Source: JACSRF01 sp964504445
Lineage (GTDB): Bacteria; Chloroflexota; Anaerolineae; Promineifilales; Promineifilaceae
Assembly (NCBI GenBank): GCA_964504445.1
Contig: CAZDEO010000017.1
Span: forward strand, 1-64,000
DNA length: 64,000 nt
Reading direction: 5' to 3'
Numbering within the stretch: the stretch's first letter is position 1; each line of letters starts with the position of its first letter. Both the position numbers and the translations under genes were made by a program. This document shows, piece by piece, positions 1 through 8,294 of this stretch. The notes beneath the pieces were generated by a model, which was not told the DNA's origin, did not search any database, and saw only the letters and a list, made by a program, of their open reading frames with translations.

Positions 1-65
1 TGGGATTTGAACCCACGATCTTCTGGGCCACAACCAGACGTGTTAACCCCTACACTACAGCCGCC
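1..65 (-). tRNA. tRNA-His (GTG anticodon), 3' end cut by window start
   Basis: Read on the minus strand, the sequence starts with an extra G followed by a 7-base acceptor arm, TA at positions 8-9, a D-arm with GTGT/ACAC stem, an anticodon stem TCTGG/CCAGA around the loop TTGTGGC (anticodon GTG), and a T-arm starting GTGGG-TTCAAAT. The additional 5' G is the G-1 identity element of histidine tRNAs. The last base of the T-stem, the 3' acceptor strand and the CCA end lie outside the window, so pairing of the acceptor stem cannot be checked. Confidence 0.93.
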
Positions 66-224
66 ATGATTGCGACGGAAATCTTACCATAGCTGGCTCT
101 GGCGGGCAAGGTTTTAGCGGATTCGCGGACCAGCCTATCAGCCCGTCTGGTGTCCCGACGAAAAGGCTGAAGTGTGGATGAGCTGTTTTGTGGAAACGGC
201 CGTTCTTGCTATCATCATGCCGTT

Positions 225-1580
225 ATGAATAAGATATTTGCGTTTTGCGCACTGCTCGGTCTGGGGCTGCTGCTGAACCTGGCGCGGGCGGTTCCGGTGA
301 CTGCCCAAGACCCGGCATCGCAGGTGTTTCAATTAGTCAACCAGGTACGGGCTAATTATGGCCTGGTTGGCTTTACCTATAACGGCCGTCTGGCGGCTGC
401 TGCCCAAGAACAGGCCAATTGGATGGCCGTTAACGTACAGTATGTCCATAATCATGACGGATCAACTCCCCAAACCCGTGCCCAGTCTGCTGGCTACAGC
501 GGGCGAGTTTCTGAAAACATTGTCGGCGGCACCGACCTGACGCCCCAACAAGGGGTAATATGGTGGCAAAACAGCCCTACGCACTTTAATACCATGATTT
601 CTACGCGCTATACGGAAGCCGGCGTGGGCGTCGCTTATGGCGCAGACCAAAACTTCTACGTTTTGGTGGTAGGTAATCCTGGAGATAGCCCCCCCCCCCC
701 ACAGCAGTCAGCCCAGCCCGAGAGTGCGCCGGCCTTTGTGGCACCCATTGTGCTGGCCTCCCCACGGGAAGATGGCTCCGTCGTGCACCGGGTGCTGACC
801 GGCCAAACGCTGTGGGCGATTGCCGCACGCTACGAAGTACCTTTGGAAACATTGTTGCTGTACAACAATCTGACGGAGGATTCCTTTTTGCAGCCAGGGG
901 ATGAGTTGCTGGTTAGGCTGGCTGAGGGACAGGCGCCGCCACCAACGCCGACTCCCCCAGCTACTCACGTGGTGCGCGAAGGAGAAACGGCGTGGACAAT
1001 TGCCGCCCGCTACCGTTTGACGCTGGATGAGATGTTGTGGCTTAATGGCTTGACGGAAGAGAGTATTTTGCACCCTGGTGATGAGGTGGTGATTCGCCTG
1101 TTACCGGGGCAAGCGCCGCCACCGACGCCTACGCCGCAATTGGCGCATATTGTGCGGCGGGGAGACACCTTGTGGGGTATTGCGATTCAGTATGGGTTGA
1201 CGCTGGACGCCTTGCTGGCGCTGAATGGTTTGGAACAAAATGCACTGATTCGGGAGGGGCAGGCATTGTTTATTCGGGCGGAGGCCACGGCCGTGCCAAC
1301 AGTTACGCCCACGCCCCCCTCCACGGCTACGCCCCAGCCCACAGCAACGGCCGTGCTGAATGCCGTCATTACGGCGCGAATCACGTCTACAGTTCCCCCG
1401 CTGCCAGAAGAGACGGTGAGGGTAACAGAGGAAGCTCCCGTGGCTAGTGAGGCTGAAAGCGGGGGGAGGCTGGATAGCGCAATTGTGGTGGGCAGCACCA
1501 TGGCCGTAGTTGGCTTGCTGGCGCTGGTGGGGGCGGTGGTGACGGCCGTGCGCCGCACGCTTCAATCTTCGGCAAACTAA
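225..1580 (+). CDS. Secreted CAP-domain protein with three LysM repeats and C-terminal membrane anchor
   Basis: 451 residues from the ATG at 225. An upstream in-frame ATG at 174 would bury the signal peptide, so 225 is preferred; no clear Shine-Dalgarno precedes either. Residues 1-28 are a signal peptide. A CAP/SCP-PR1 domain follows (about 32-155), then three LysM modules (about 186-232, 247-294, 307-352) separated by PPTPTPP linkers, a Thr/Pro-rich stretch, and a hydrophobic helix near 420-445 ending in basic residues. LysM modules bind N-acetylglucosamine polymers, so the protein is expected on the outer side of the membrane, held to peptidoglycan. The biochemical role of bacterial CAP domains is mostly unknown. 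The linker after the CAP domain is encoded by a run of 12 C at 689-700, a possible slippage site. It is probably monocistronic. Confidence 0.88.
   Translation: MNKIFAFCALLGLGLLLNLARAVPVTAQDPASQVFQLVNQVRANYGLVGFTYNGRLAAAAQEQANWMAVNVQYVHNHDGSTPQTRAQSAGYSGRVSENIVGGTDLTPQQGVIWWQNSPTHFNTMISTRYTEAGVGVAYGADQNFYVLVVGNPGDSPPPPQQSAQPESAPAFVAPIVLASPREDGSVVHRVLTGQTLWAIAARYEVPLETLLLYNNLTEDSFLQPGDELLVRLAEGQAPPPTPTPPATHVVREGETAWTIAARYRLTLDEMLWLNGLTEESILHPGDEVVIRLLPGQAPPPTPTPQLAHIVRRGDTLWGIAIQYGLTLDALLALNGLEQNALIREGQALFIRAEATAVPTVTPTPPSTATPQPTATAVLNAVITARITSTVPPLPEETVRVTEEAPVASEAESGGRLDSAIVVGSTMAVVGLLALVGAVVTAVRRTLQSSAN
689..700 (+). repeat. C12 homopolymer inside the CAP/LysM gene
   Basis: Twelve consecutive C encode the prolines between the CAP domain and the first LysM. 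A one-base slip would frameshift the gene and remove all LysM modules and the membrane anchor, leaving a secreted CAP domain. Confidence 0.7.
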
Positions 1581-1591
1581 TAAAGCAAAGG

Positions 1592-1597
1592 TATAAT
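1592..1597 (+). promoter_or_regulatory. Possible -10 element of ino1
   Basis: A perfect TATAAT lies in the gap between the CAP gene and ino1, 85 bases before the ino1 ATG. The -35 region (around 1568-1573, TTCGGC) is weak, so this is only a candidate promoter. Confidence 0.35.
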
Positions 1598-1681
1598 GGC
1601 TTGCTGCTGGAGACAGCCCATACCAAATGCCTCCGGCTGCCAAGAAAGCTGGCAATCAAGAAACAAGCAGAGGAGATTTTC

Positions 1682-2764
1682 ATGTCTGAACAGCGTAAAA
1701 AAGTACGTGTGGCCATTGTTGGCATTGGCAATTGCGCTTCTTCCCTGGTTCAAGGGGTAGAATATTACAAAAATGCCGCCGATGATGCCGTGATTCCAGG
1801 GTTAATGCACGCCACAGTCGGCGGATATCATGTCCGGGATATAGAATTTTCTGCCGCCATTGATGTGGTTGCTTCCAAAGTGGGTAAAGATTTGAGCGAG
1901 GCGATTTGGGCACAGCCCAATAACACCATCAAGTTTGCCGACGTACCTTATCTTAACGTCCCCGTAAGCCGGGGCATGACCCATGATGGCCTGGGCAAGT
2001 ACGTCAGCACCAAGGTTCAAAAAGCGCCTGGGCCTACAGACAACATCGTCAAAATTTTGAAGGACACCGGTACAGATGTGGTGGTCAATTTCTTGCCGGT
2101 GGGTTCAGAAATGGCGACCAAGTGGTACGTAGAGCAGGTGATGGATGCCGGCTGCGCTTTTGTGAACGGCATTCCGGTTTTTATTGCTAGTTCCCCATAT
2201 TGGAGCAAGCGGTTTGAAGAACGGGGGCTGCCCGTCATTGGAGATGATATTAAAAGCCAGGTAGGGGCTACCATCACCCACCGCGTGCTGACGAACCTGT
2301 TCAAAGATCGGGGTATTCACCTGGATCGCACCTACCAGCTCAATTTTGGCGGGAATATGGATTTTTACAACATGCTGGAGCGGGAACGGCTGGAATCGAA
2401 GAAGATTTCTAAGACCAACGCGGTGACCAGCCAGCTTCCCTATGACCTGGGTGAAGAAAATGTCCACGTTGGCCCCAGCGACTATGTGCCGTGGCTAACG
2501 GACCGCAAGTGGTGCCACATTCGTATGGAAGGGCGTGCTTTTGGTAACGTGCCCCTGAACCTGGAGCTGAAGCTGGAAGTGTGGGACTCACCCAATTCCG
2601 CAGGGGTGATGATTGATGCCGTGCGCTGCGCCAAACTGGCCCTGGACCGGGGCGTGGGTGGCCCGCTGATTGCGCCGTCTTCTTACTTCATGAAATCACC
2701 GCCGCAGCAGTTTACCGATGACGTAGCGCGAAAAATGACGGAAGATTATATTGTGGGGAAGTAG
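1682..2764 (+). CDS. ino1: Inositol-3-phosphate synthase
   Basis: 360 residues from ATG 1682, preceded by an AGAGGAGA ribosome-binding site; upstream in-frame ATG codons lack one. It converts glucose 6-phosphate to 1D-myo-inositol 3-phosphate with NAD, the first step to phosphatidylinositol and inositol-derived thiols. The N-terminal VAIVGIGNCASSL is the Rossmann NAD-binding loop. The central IGDDIKSQVGAT and the NFGGNMDFYNM segment are typical of the compact bacterial/archaeal class, which is far shorter than the eukaryotic enzyme (over 500 residues). It stands alone with its own terminator. Soluble inositol lipid synthesis fits the nearby lipid kinase gene (3812-4792), but linkage is only by proximity. 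Confidence 0.93.
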   Translation: MSEQRKKVRVAIVGIGNCASSLVQGVEYYKNAADDAVIPGLMHATVGGYHVRDIEFSAAIDVVASKVGKDLSEAIWAQPNNTIKFADVPYLNVPVSRGMTHDGLGKYVSTKVQKAPGPTDNIVKILKDTGTDVVVNFLPVGSEMATKWYVEQVMDAGCAFVNGIPVFIASSPYWSKRFEERGLPVIGDDIKSQVGATITHRVLTNLFKDRGIHLDRTYQLNFGGNMDFYNMLERERLESKKISKTNAVTSQLPYDLGEENVHVGPSDYVPWLTDRKWCHIRMEGRAFGNVPLNLELKLEVWDSPNSAGVMIDAVRCAKLALDRGVGGPLIAPSSYFMKSPPQQFTDDVARKMTEDYIVGK

Positions 2765-2788
2765 CTTTTTAGGGCTTGCTGATTAGCC

Positions 2789-2838
2789 AACTGGAGATTG
2801 AAGACTGGGGATTAACCGGTTTTCGATCTCCAGTTTTT
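2789..2838 (+). terminator. Rho-independent terminator after ino1
   Basis: Arms AACTGGAGATTGAA (2789-2802) and TTCGATCTCCAGTT (2822-2835) pair over 14 positions with one mismatch, followed by more T. The arms also resemble the AATCTCCAATTTTTAT sequence at 35361, so the hairpin may derive from a dispersed repeat. Confidence 0.7.
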
Positions 2839-2848
2839 ATTTGAGGGT

Positions 2849-3805
2849 GTGATGCGGGTTTCTTCGCAAGTTCCCAAAGGGGTGCAAGATCAACCTATTG
2901 TCGCTTATCTGGCAGAGCGTTTTACGTATTTGCCTGCAGAGGCATGGCGGCAGATGGTGCTAAACGGCCGTACCTGGCGCAATGACCTGCTTTGCCATGA
3001 GGAAACCCTTGTGCAAGCTGGCGATCGCATCACCTGTGAGTTGCCTGACTTTCCGGCGCCGGAAGTGAACCTGGATTATGAGCTTGTGTACGAAGACCCC
3101 TGGCTGCTGGGCATTAACAAACCGCCAAACCTGCGTGTCCACAGCCAGGGCAAATTCGTCACGGCTAATTTGATTTATCATTTGCGCCACCAGCGGCAGC
3201 CGCCGTACCCGGAAGCACAGTTGGTGCACCGGTTGGATGCAAATACATCTGGGGTGATGGTGGTGGCCCGCAGACCAGAAGTACAGCAGGCTCTGGGCAC
3301 CCAGTTTGCTGCCGGTGAGGTGGAAAAGGTGTACCTGGCTGTGGTAGCAGGCGTGCCTAATCCACCAGTGGGTGTCATCGACTTGCCGTTAGGCAAGGCG
3401 TTCGGGTCGCCGTGGAGGCACAAGCAGGCCGTTGTGGCTGGGGGAAAAATGGCCGTGACCTCCTACAAAACCATTGCTACCTATCAACCTGGCTATGCTT
3501 TGCTGGAATTACGCCCGCGCACCGGACGCACCCACCAACTGCGCGTGCATCTGGCGGCTGCGGGCCATCCCATTGTGGGCGATGCCCTCTACACCATGGG
3601 TGATGCGGCCTTTATGCGCTGGCTTAAAGACCCGCGCCCTACGCCGGAAATGCAGGGCATGACCCGCCACGCCCTGCACGCCCAAGAAGTCCGATTTGCC
3701 CATCCTGTAAGTGGTGAAGCGTGTGTGGTTACTGCGTCTTTTCCCAAAGACATGCAGGCGTTGGTGACGCGCCTGGAAGAAGCAACAGGCAAGGTCATTA
3801 TTTGA
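2849..3805 (+). CDS. RluA-family 23S rRNA/tRNA pseudouridine synthase
   Basis: 318 residues. The start is GTG 2849 or the adjoining ATG 2852; both sit after GAGGG. It isomerises uridine to pseudouridine in structured RNA. The first 75 residues form an S4-like RNA-binding region, followed by the catalytic domain with HRLDANTSGVMVVAR, which holds the catalytic aspartate of the RluA group, and the RTGRTHQLRVHL motif near the end. The exact target uridine (RluC, RluD or TruC type) cannot be told from sequence alone. It ends six bases before the convergent lipid kinase gene, leaving no room for a separate terminator. Confidence 0.9.
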   Translation: MMRVSSQVPKGVQDQPIVAYLAERFTYLPAEAWRQMVLNGRTWRNDLLCHEETLVQAGDRITCELPDFPAPEVNLDYELVYEDPWLLGINKPPNLRVHSQGKFVTANLIYHLRHQRQPPYPEAQLVHRLDANTSGVMVVARRPEVQQALGTQFAAGEVEKVYLAVVAGVPNPPVGVIDLPLGKAFGSPWRHKQAVVAGGKMAVTSYKTIATYQPGYALLELRPRTGRTHQLRVHLAAAGHPIVGDALYTMGDAAFMRWLKDPRPTPEMQGMTRHALHAQEVRFAHPVSGEACVVTASFPKDMQALVTRLEEATGKVII

Positions 3806-3811
3806 GGGCGA

Positions 3812-4792
3812 TCACAGGGAGGTTCCCGGCTGGCGGAACAGACCGGGTGGCGCGGTGGACGGAACAAGCAGGCGCAGGGCGTCGGGGCGAATTTCGCACT
3901 GAAGGGGTGTGTAACCGGCTGGGTCGCCATCGGTCTGGCAGGGCATGGTGGGGCGGGTCTGGATGTTTACGGTACGGCCGTGTACACAGTGGACTTTGGC
4001 GTCATAAAGATGTTCCTCGCGGATGGCCAGGGTGATGTGGCGGATGGTTTGGGGCAGCCCTTTACCCCGGAAGAGCCACACCTCAAACAACCCGTCATCC
4101 AGATGGGCATGAGGGCTTAGAATGACTTCCCCACCGTACATGCGGCAGTTGCTGATGACCACAAGAATAAAATCGTCTTCGTAGGTACGGCCGTCTATCT
4201 CTACCAGGGCGTGCATGTCTGGCAGGGTCGGGGCCAGGGCCAACGCCTGCAACGCATAGCCCAGCGGACCCATGCGTTTTAACCATTTGGGCCGTGGCTC
4301 TAATTGGTTAACCAGATAGCCATCCGCTCCTGTGCCTGCCCACAGCATCCAGTAACGGCCGTTGCTGCCACCCTGGCCCCCTTTGCCAGCCATGAAGGTA
4401 AAGCCCATATCCATACGCTGCACTTTTCCAGCAGCCAATTGCTCGGTTGCTTCCAGCAAATTATGTCGGTTAAACAAACCTGGGCGTGGCAGCCCCAATT
4501 CTTTGGTGAAGGAGTTCGCTGTACCCCCTGGCAGCGGGGCCAGCACCGTTTCTGTGCCCGCCAGGCCATTGGCTACCTCTCCCAACGTACCATCACCGCC
4601 AGCAGCCAGAACTAACTCGGTGCCAGATAAGGCTGCTTGTCGCGCTAAGGTTGTGGCATGCCCCGCCGCTTCTGTTGCCCGGATGGCCACTTGCCAGCCG
4701 CGCAGTTGCCAATATTCAGCTACTTGCTCAATCGTTGTTAATAAGTTTGCTGGCCCAGCCAGGGGATTGTAGATTAAAGTTGCTTGCCGCAT
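3812..4792 (-). CDS. Diacylglycerol kinase-like lipid kinase (DagK/YegS family)
   Basis: 326 residues. It starts with the conserved LIYNPLAG segment, so ATG 4792 is secure. The nucleotide-binding GGDGT motif is at residues 65-69 and PLPGGTANSF at 86-95, both diagnostic of the DAGK catalytic domain; the C-terminal beta-sandwich domain carries the expected DDGLFEVWLF stretch. It should phosphorylate a lipid alcohol such as diacylglycerol on the inner membrane face, or another lipid, since family members vary. Its first 65 bases overlap the end of the upstream P-loop kinase gene, which suggests translational coupling. The C-terminal residues are ordinary for the family. Confidence 0.88.
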   Translation of the reverse strand: MRQATLIYNPLAGPANLLTTIEQVAEYWQLRGWQVAIRATEAAGHATTLARQAALSGTELVLAAGGDGTLGEVANGLAGTETVLAPLPGGTANSFTKELGLPRPGLFNRHNLLEATEQLAAGKVQRMDMGFTFMAGKGGQGGSNGRYWMLWAGTGADGYLVNQLEPRPKWLKRMGPLGYALQALALAPTLPDMHALVEIDGRTYEDDFILVVISNCRMYGGEVILSPHAHLDDGLFEVWLFRGKGLPQTIRHITLAIREEHLYDAKVHCVHGRTVNIQTRPTMPCQTDGDPAGYTPLQCEIRPDALRLLVPSTAPPGLFRQPGTSL

Positions 4793-5402
4793 CAGCTTCT
4801 GCCTTCACCCAATATTGGTAAAGTTTATATGCCAGATTTTTGGGTGACGCATCTGTCGTGTCCAAAATTATGTGGGGTCCCACAATAGGTTCCTGTTTTT
4901 CTACCATCCACTTATACACCGACCAGTCGGCATCTGACAAATCTCCGTTATGCCGTTTTCCGGACATGCGTTGCTGCAGGCGCTGGCGAATGGTTTCTTG
5001 TGCCGCCTGAACTAGAGCAATGGCGACAGGCGCACCGCACCCTTTCGCAAGATTAAGTACGTATTCCCGCCTTGCCGCAAGGTAATTAGAGGCGTCAAAT
5101 ACCACCCGTTGGCCCATTTTTAGGCGACAAACTATTAGGGCATAGCTTAATTCATAAACCTTTTCCTGTTCGGAGGTCGTGTAAACAGGCTGGTTACGTA
5201 ACTGAACCCGCACCCAATCCGTGCTGATGACGACAAAGGGTAGCAACTTGTTTAGCTCATGCACAATGGACGATTTTCCACTGCCCGGCAGCCCAGCCAT
5301 CAGCAGCAAACTTCCCCCATCACGAATTTTTGGAGAGGGAGATAATGCCGTATCAATTTCACTGATTAACTTCTGGTTGAGCATGGTACATTTGTGCCTC
5401 AT
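4728..5402 (-). CDS. P-loop kinase of the AAA_33 / zeta-toxin-like group
   Basis: 224 residues. Walker A is GLPGSGKS at residues 37-44, with STDWVR and VVFDASNY further on, the pattern of small kinases related to polynucleotide kinase and zeta toxin. An alternative start is Met7 (5384). The substrate is unknown. No antitoxin-like partner lies upstream; the preceding 650 bases carry no convincing gene, so a toxin role is not supported. Its 3' end overlaps the lipid kinase gene by 65 bases, so the two are probably co-transcribed. Confidence 0.75.
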   Translation of the reverse strand: MRHKCTMLNQKLISEIDTALSPSPKIRDGGSLLLMAGLPGSGKSSIVHELNKLLPFVVISTDWVRVQLRNQPVYTTSEQEKVYELSYALIVCRLKMGQRVVFDASNYLAARREYVLNLAKGCGAPVAIALVQAAQETIRQRLQQRMSGKRHNGDLSDADWSVYKWMVEKQEPIVGPHIILDTTDASPKNLAYKLYQYWVKAEADAASNFNLQSPGWASKLINND

Positions 5403-6054
5403 GGTTAATTATAATGCCAAAACGTAATTGGTGTATGGTTCCTTTGTCCGCAGCGGATATTTGTTGCAAAAAGGTCTTAAGGACCAAGGTCGCTTGGGCT
5501 GAGTCGTAAAGGTAAAGAGCTTAGACCGCGGTAAAGCAATCTAAGCTCTTTCTCCTTGTCCTCTTCCCTTTTTGAGTTTGTTGCTATGTTATCGGGCAAA
5601 GCGATGCTGTAATGGGCAATGTTGGCGCAGCAATGTTGGTTGTGTGAGTCTGCGATGGTGCAATGATGACTGGTATGAATTGACTGTATATTCGTACAAG
5701 GCAAAGCTTTGATGGTGCTGCCGTGCTGGTGGCGTTGTGGCTTTTATGAAGTAGCAATGGGGCGGTGATGAAGCTTTGCAACAATCGTGCAATCTTGGAC
5801 GCCGGTATCATAGTTGTAAGAATGTAAAGGGTAAAAGGTTGGCGTAAACCATGCATATTGTTTCTGTGGGGTGAACTGTCTTGCTGTTGTGATGGTGCTA
5901 TTTTGCGGAGTGGAGTGGTGGTTTAATGCGGCCTCGTTGTTGGTTCACGCCTTAATGTGGATTTAACCACTACAATACTTTTATATCTGAAGAGTGTTAC
6001 AATCCCCGTTACAATGTTTAATAAATGGTTAACAACCTATTTTGCACTGCATGA
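5403..6054. other. Gene-free 650-base region with strong G over C skew
   Basis: No reading frame here resembles a known protein. Over 5581-5940 the plus strand has about 119 G against 50 C (hand count), unlike the flanking genes, and GATGGTGC recurs three times (5654, 5711, 5891). A long perfect hairpin is at 5514-5551. The region lies upstream of the P-loop kinase and downstream of HMG-CoA reductase, so it may hold an RNA gene, a long leader or a decayed gene. Confidence 0.5.
5514..5551. repeat. 12-bp perfect inverted repeat
   Basis: AAAGAGCTTAGA (5514-5525) pairs with TCTAAGCTCTTT (5540-5551) around a 14-base loop. Neither strand is followed by a clean T run, so it is not a standard terminator; it could be an RNA stem in the leader of the P-loop kinase gene or a weak terminator. 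Confidence 0.6.
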
Positions 6055-7599
6055 TTAACGGTTACGGCCGTACTGCTCATGGCTAGACACCCAGTCCGAC
6101 GAAGAAATGGCTGACGCCAGGGAAATTTCCCCGGCCAGGGCTGTAGCCGCTACGATTTCCGCAAACTTATTCACCTTACCTCGGCCAAAACAACCTAATA
6201 ATTCCAGGCATTCCCGCTGCGTAGCCAACCCCACGCCACCACCATAGGTGGCTACAATTAACGAGGGAATGGTTAGCGATATGTACAAATCACCCTGAGT
6301 CGTTAGCTCAGTGTATAAAACACCGGCGGAAGATTCGGCCACATTGGCCACGTCTTGCCCGGTGGCAATAAACAACGCGGTAATGGCGTTGGCCGAATGC
6401 AGCCCATTGTTATTTGCTCCGGAGAGAATGGACCCTACGTTTGCCACGCCATAATGGTAGAAAAGCCCTTCCGGCTCCACGCGCATATGCTGGATGAGGA
6501 CGTCTTTTTTGACGATGGCTTCGGCCGTTACGCGCTTGCCGCGGGTGCGCATCACGTTAATTTGCGACGCCTTTTTGTCTGTAGCCAGATTTGATTCCAG
6601 GTAGAAATGTTTAATGTGGCCGGGCGGATATTGATCTAAAATCCAGCTACAGGCGGCAAAGGTAGCCCGACCAACCATATTTTGCCCCGCAGCATCCCCC
6701 GTTTGGTAATTGAAGCGCAGATAGGCAAACTTGCTGGCCAGGTAGGCGTCCACGTCCCGCAGCTTGGCTACGCTGGAGGTAGACTCTGCCTCTTCGCGAA
6801 TTTTGGCTATGTTCTCATGGACCCAGGCGACGAAATCCCGCGCAGCGCGGGCATCTTCAAAGACAAAGACGGGGGCGCGCTGCATCACGTCTCCCACAAC
6901 GCTGACTTTAATGCCCCCGCTGAGGTTCATAACTTTGATGCCCCGATTGTAAGAAGCTACCAGGGTACCTTCGGTGGTTGCCAGGGGGATGAGAAAGTCT
7001 CCTTGGGCTTGTTCGCCATGGATGGTCAGGGGACCAGCAAAACCCAGCGGGACCTGGGCTATGCCGGTGAAATGTTCGATGTTACCCTGGGTTGTGTGCG
7101 GGTCGAAGGAGTATTGGGGAATGTGTTCCAGTTTTTTGCCGGTAAATTCTTCTACAAAACGTTGGCGCTGTTGGATGATGGCAGGCGCATAGTCGTCTTG
7201 TAGGTCTCGCGGGATGCGAATGAGGTCATCTTTTTCGCTGATGGCGTCTTCGACTTTGAATTTGAGTTTGCCAAAGGGTTTAGCGCGGAAGGCAATTTCG
7301 ATTTGGTGTTTGCCTTTGGGCAATTGGGGGATTGCTGCGGTGAGGTGGACCACGGTGCGCAAAGGAAAGGGAAGGGGCGTTTCGGGAGATATGCTACCGG
7401 GTGATAGGGTTTCACCATTACCCAGGCTGAGGGTAACGGCCGTAAACGGCACCACTTGCCCATCAATTCTAACCTCATCCAGCCCGGCAAATTCTGCATC
7501 ACTCAGCCGATTTTTTAGTGAAAAACGCACCCCATTCCCCACATTTTCCAGGCTGCCAAAAGTGTACAATTGCTTCAAGACCATACTGGGAATCAACAT
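6055..7599 (-). CDS. Class I hydroxymethylglutaryl-CoA reductase with N-terminal extension
   Basis: 514 residues. It reduces HMG-CoA to mevalonate with NAD(P)H, the committed step of isoprenoid synthesis. The catalytic residues of class I enzymes are visible: Glu210 in ATTEGTL, the DKK lysines at 342-343, Asp416 in ATGQD, and His507 in SSHEQYGRNR; GDAAGQNM (301-308) is the dinucleotide-binding motif. The first 120 or so residues form an extra beta-rich domain of unknown role, which differs from the membrane anchor of eukaryotic enzymes. GGAG precedes ATG 7599, and the upstream gene ends 3 bases away, so the two form an operon. Isoprenoid supply fits the CrtI-like gene at 39364-40911. Confidence 0.93.
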   Translation of the reverse strand: MLIPSMVLKQLYTFGSLENVGNGVRFSLKNRLSDAEFAGLDEVRIDGQVVPFTAVTLSLGNGETLSPGSISPETPLPFPLRTVVHLTAAIPQLPKGKHQIEIAFRAKPFGKLKFKVEDAISEKDDLIRIPRDLQDDYAPAIIQQRQRFVEEFTGKKLEHIPQYSFDPHTTQGNIEHFTGIAQVPLGFAGPLTIHGEQAQGDFLIPLATTEGTLVASYNRGIKVMNLSGGIKVSVVGDVMQRAPVFVFEDARAARDFVAWVHENIAKIREEAESTSSVAKLRDVDAYLASKFAYLRFNYQTGDAAGQNMVGRATFAACSWILDQYPPGHIKHFYLESNLATDKKASQINVMRTRGKRVTAEAIVKKDVLIQHMRVEPEGLFYHYGVANVGSILSGANNNGLHSANAITALFIATGQDVANVAESSAGVLYTELTTQGDLYISLTIPSLIVATYGGGVGLATQRECLELLGCFGRGKVNKFAEIVAATALAGEISLASAISSSDWVSSHEQYGRNR

Positions 7600-7602
7600 G
7601 AG

Positions 7603-8196
7603 CTACGCTCCTTCGCCTTCGCCCAAAATACGCCGCTTCACGTCCTGGGCCTGGTTTTGCAGCGAATAATTGACCAGATACCACATGCCCTTCCAGGTTT
7701 CCGGGTCCAACAAATCCTTGGGCGAAGCGCCTTCCAACATTTCTTGCATGCTCACCAAGGTTTCACCACCGGGCAACTTCACTATCTGCTGGTTTATCCG
7801 CGCCCGCATCGCCTCCGATTCGCTTTGCAGCGCATGCGCCAACAGATAAGCCAACCCCTTCCAAGTAGCTGGGTCAAGCATATCTTTCGGCGTAGCCCCT
7901 TGCAGGCTGTCCTGAAGTTCATGCAAAAGCTCTCGTTGAGCATCAGGCGTAAAGCGATCTAAGTTTTCGCGAATCAAGTGTAACAAATTGAGGGGGGAAA
8001 AAGGGGGGGGAGTGAATTCCGGTTCCGCGGCACGCAGGTTAGCGGCTGCCTGGTTCAGTTCCTCCACAAATTCACCAAAGTTTGGCGGCCTAGCGGGCTG
8101 GTGCACGTGGCAAAAAGCGGAATCAGCCTGCGGGGCATTTTTACACCGCCTTCCGGCTTTGGTCATGGCCTGGCAGGTTCTTTTCTCTTCGCTCAT
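7603..8196 (-). CDS. Zinc-knuckle protein with a duplicated 44-residue motif, function unknown
   Basis: 197 residues. The N-terminus has Cys8, Cys18, Cys29 and His32 in the spacing CxxxTKxGxxC...CxxH, a small zinc-binding motif (DUF5763-like). Two copies of a helical repeat follow, residues 91-134 and 147-190, both containing (A/S)PKD(M/L)LDP(A/E)TWKG. Between the finger and the repeats is a Pro/Phe stretch encoded by G8 and G6 runs (8003-8010 and 7992-7997 on the plus strand). The gene sits directly upstream of HMG-CoA reductase with a 3-base gap. I do not recognise a function; a nucleic-acid or protein-binding adaptor is possible. Confidence 0.75.
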   Translation of the reverse strand: MSEEKRTCQAMTKAGRRCKNAPQADSAFCHVHQPARPPNFGEFVEELNQAAANLRAAEPEFTPPPFSPLNLLHLIRENLDRFTPDAQRELLHELQDSLQGATPKDMLDPATWKGLAYLLAHALQSESEAMRARINQQIVKLPGGETLVSMQEMLEGASPKDLLDPETWKGMWYLVNYSLQNQAQDVKRRILGEGEGA

Positions 8197-8231
8197 AATC
8201 CTCTCCTATTGTGGTGGGGTTTTTTGCAAAA

Positions 8232-8261
8232 CAAAAACGGGATGTTGTTATCATCCCGTTT
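8232..8261 (-). terminator. Terminator of the BMP ABC transporter operon
   Basis: On the minus strand AAACGGGATG and CATCCCGTTT (8235-8244 / 8252-8261) form a 10-bp perfect stem with a 7-base loop, followed by TTTTTG TTTTG. It lies 33 bases after the stop codon of the ATPase gene. Confidence 0.85.
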
Positions 8262-8294
8262 CTAAAGGCGATTGTCAAGAGGAAAAACCCGAGG

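Noticed and set aside
1101..1655. 184-codon open frame on the minus strand, opposite the CAP/LysM gene
   Set aside because: Arg/His/Gly-rich shadow of the LysM-coding strand.
4728..5402. Zeta-toxin type toxin-antitoxin locus
   Set aside because: The P-loop protein has kinase-like features but no antitoxin gene lies upstream; it overlaps a lipid kinase gene instead.
5584..5856. 90-codon open frame on the minus strand in the G-skewed region
   Set aside because: Composition follows the base skew (C-rich antisense) and has no domain or start signal.
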